Source of the DNA: Candidatus Melainabacteria bacterium
GTDB lineage: Bacteria; Cyanobacteriota; Vampirovibrionia; Obscuribacterales; Obscuribacteraceae
Length of the DNA stretch: 6,757 bases
Direction of reading: 5' to 3'
Assembly: GCA_014380105.1 (NCBI GenBank)
Contig: JACMKL010000565.1
Coordinates: forward strand, 1 to 6,757
Part shown: positions 6,023 to 6,757 of the stretch, piece after piece
How the letters are laid out: every line of letters begins with the position of its first letter
Position numbering within the stretch: the stretch's first letter is position 1
Notes under the pieces: generated by a model
The model's database searches: none
What the model was told of the DNA's origin: nothing
Seen by the model: the letters and a program-made list of their open reading frames with translations, nothing else
Translations under genes and position numbers: made by a program

Positions 6023-6757
6023 ATGAAAATCAAATTCGCACTTGCCTCGGCTGCTCTCTTAGTGACGGCGGGCACATTCGGAATTCTCGGAGCGAATGCG
6101 CAAGAAGGCATTCAACCCTTCCAAGGTATCGACAATGGACCACCTCCAAATTTCGAAGGAAATCCACAGTCCGCCCCGTCTCGACGTCAGGGCGGCGGTC
6201 AAGGTCAAGGCCAAGGCGGAGCTGAGAGGCGCGAGAAAATGATGCAACGCTTTGACAGCAATCATGACGGTCAACTCGATGATTCAGAGCGCGCCCAACT
6301 GAAGGCAAAAATGGAAGAGCGCAGGCAACAAAGACAAAACGGTGGCGGTGGCGGTGGCGGTGGCGGTCGTGGCAACGGCGGCGGCAGAGCCGGCTTCGGT
6401 GGACAAGGCTTCGGTGGGCAAGGATTCGGCGGGCAAGGCATGGGCGCTCCCGGTGGTCCACAAGACGGCAATGGATTTGGCGGAAACTCCGGGGGTCTTG
6501 TTGGTGGCGGTGGCGGCGGCGGCGGCGGCGGTGGGCGCAACCGAGGCTTCGGGCAACGTGGTGCCGGCGGCGGAAACAACATGACTGACGAACAACGCCA
6601 GCAACGTAGACAAAAAATGATGCAGCGTTTTGATTCCGATGGTGATGGTCAAATCAGCGAAAGCGAACGCGAGCAAATAAGATCGCAATTAGGCTCGCTC
6701 AAACAGGGGCGTGGCGGAATGGGTGGTCGTCGTGGTGGTGGTGGAGGTTTCACCCCA
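6023..6757 (+). CDS. secreted glycine-rich EF-hand protein (3' end outside the window)
   Basis: The frame is open for 245 codons to the window edge with no stop, so the C-terminus is missing. Residues 1-26 form a signal peptide: K2 and K4, a hydrophobic core, then A24-N-A26 before Q27 as a signal peptidase I site. The mature protein is exported. Two canonical EF-hand loops are present: D78-x-N80-x-D82-G-Q-L-D86-x-x-E89, and D204-x-D206-x-D208-G-Q-I-S212-x-x-E215. Each sits in a near-identical segment, MMQRFDS...DGQ, and should bind calcium. Between them are a run of nine glycines (107-115), GFGGQ three times (125-139) and eleven glycines (161-171). Arg/Gly-rich stretches continue to the window end. 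No enzyme domain is visible. ATG 6023 is supported by an AGG six bases upstream and by the signal peptide. A calcium-responsive surface, matrix or adhesion protein is plausible but unproven. No family name can be assigned beyond EF-hand. Confidence 0.9.
   Translation, partial: MKIKFALASAALLVTAGTFGILGANAQEGIQPFQGIDNGPPPNFEGNPQSAPSRRQGGGQGQGQGGAERREKMMQRFDSNHDGQLDDSERAQLKAKMEERRQQRQNGGGGGGGGGRGNGGGRAGFGGQGFGGQGFGGQGMGAPGGPQDGNGFGGNSGGLVGGGGGGGGGGGRNRGFGQRGAGGGNNMTDEQRQQRRQKMMQRFDSDGDGQISESEREQIRSQLGSLKQGRGGMGGRRGGGGGFTP
6341..6367 (+). repeat. GGTGGC microsatellite encoding nine glycines
   Basis: GGTGGC repeated four times plus a final GGT, inside the EF-hand gene. Because the unit is six bases, slippage would change the glycine run length without breaking the frame. 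Confidence 0.9.
6392..6436 (+). repeat. three tandem 15-base repeats encoding GFGGQ
   Basis: Three consecutive 15-base units (6392-6406, 6407-6421, 6422-6436) differ from each other by one to three bases. All encode Gly-Phe-Gly-Gly-Gln. The start of a fourth, decayed unit (GMG) follows. Confidence 0.9.
6503..6535 (+). repeat. GGN run encoding eleven glycines
   Basis: Eleven glycine codons in a row, six of them consecutive GGC, inside the EF-hand gene. It is a likely site of in-frame length variation or of sequencing and assembly error. Confidence 0.9.

Noticed and set aside
6341..6535. Repeats considered as a CRISPR array or mobile-element signature
   Set aside because: The units are short, contiguous, codon-phased and lack spacers. 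They are protein-coding low-complexity repeats.
6271..6688. Long proline- and alanine-rich frames on the minus strand
   Set aside because: They are the antisense of GGN glycine codons in the EF-hand gene. The sense frame has a signal peptide and EF-hand motifs, while these have only low-complexity sequence.

Overview
The window looks like a chromosomal segment of a diderm (Gram-negative-type) bacterium. All five genes I can support lie on the + strand: an exported Sel1-repeat protein, a large membrane hybrid histidine kinase, ribosomal protein S4 (rpsD), a soluble Ser/Thr protein kinase with a zinc-ribbon-like N-terminus, and the 5' part of a secreted glycine-rich EF-hand protein that runs off the window end. 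Three things suggest the Cyanobacteriota side of the tree, perhaps the non-photosynthetic Vampirovibrionia/Melainabacteria (Obscuribacter-like): exported Sel1 proteins, REC-histidine kinase fusions and Ser/Thr kinases occurring together, and an rpsD that stands alone instead of in the alpha operon. This placement is inference, with low to moderate confidence. I see no tRNA, rRNA, CRISPR array, insertion sequence or phage gene.

Layout. 1-68: short leader. 69-782: Sel1-repeat protein with signal peptide. 881-3583: histidine kinase of 900 residues with the order TM-CHASE3-TM-HisKA-HATPase-REC-HisKA-HATPase, so two complete kinase cores flank one receiver. 3584-3985: a 402-base gap holding a possible branched RNA fold, two perfect DNA palindromes, a weak promoter candidate and the strong ribosome binding site of rpsD. 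3986-4582: rpsD (TTG start), closed by a clear intrinsic terminator at 4605-4639. 4583-4787: terminator, then a second hairpin related to it in sequence just before the next gene. 4788-5909: Ser/Thr kinase. 5910-6022: short gap. 6023-6757: glycine-rich EF-hand protein, incomplete at the 3' end.

How the genes may work together. The Sel1 protein and the histidine kinase are adjacent and co-oriented, and no terminator is visible between them. The Sel1 protein should be outside the cytoplasm, and the kinase has a CHASE3-like domain on the same side of the membrane. A periplasmic Sel1 protein controlling a sensor kinase has a precedent in ExoR/ExoS of Sinorhizobium, so a sensor-accessory pair is a reasonable hypothesis. 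No stand-alone response regulator is present. rpsD is probably its own transcription unit, and the Ser/Thr kinase follows separately after the terminator. The last gene encodes a surface or secreted low-complexity protein with two intact calcium-binding loops. The least ordinary items are the kinase-receiver-kinase fusion, with a second core that lacks the usual phosphatase residue, and the structured DNA/RNA before rpsD.
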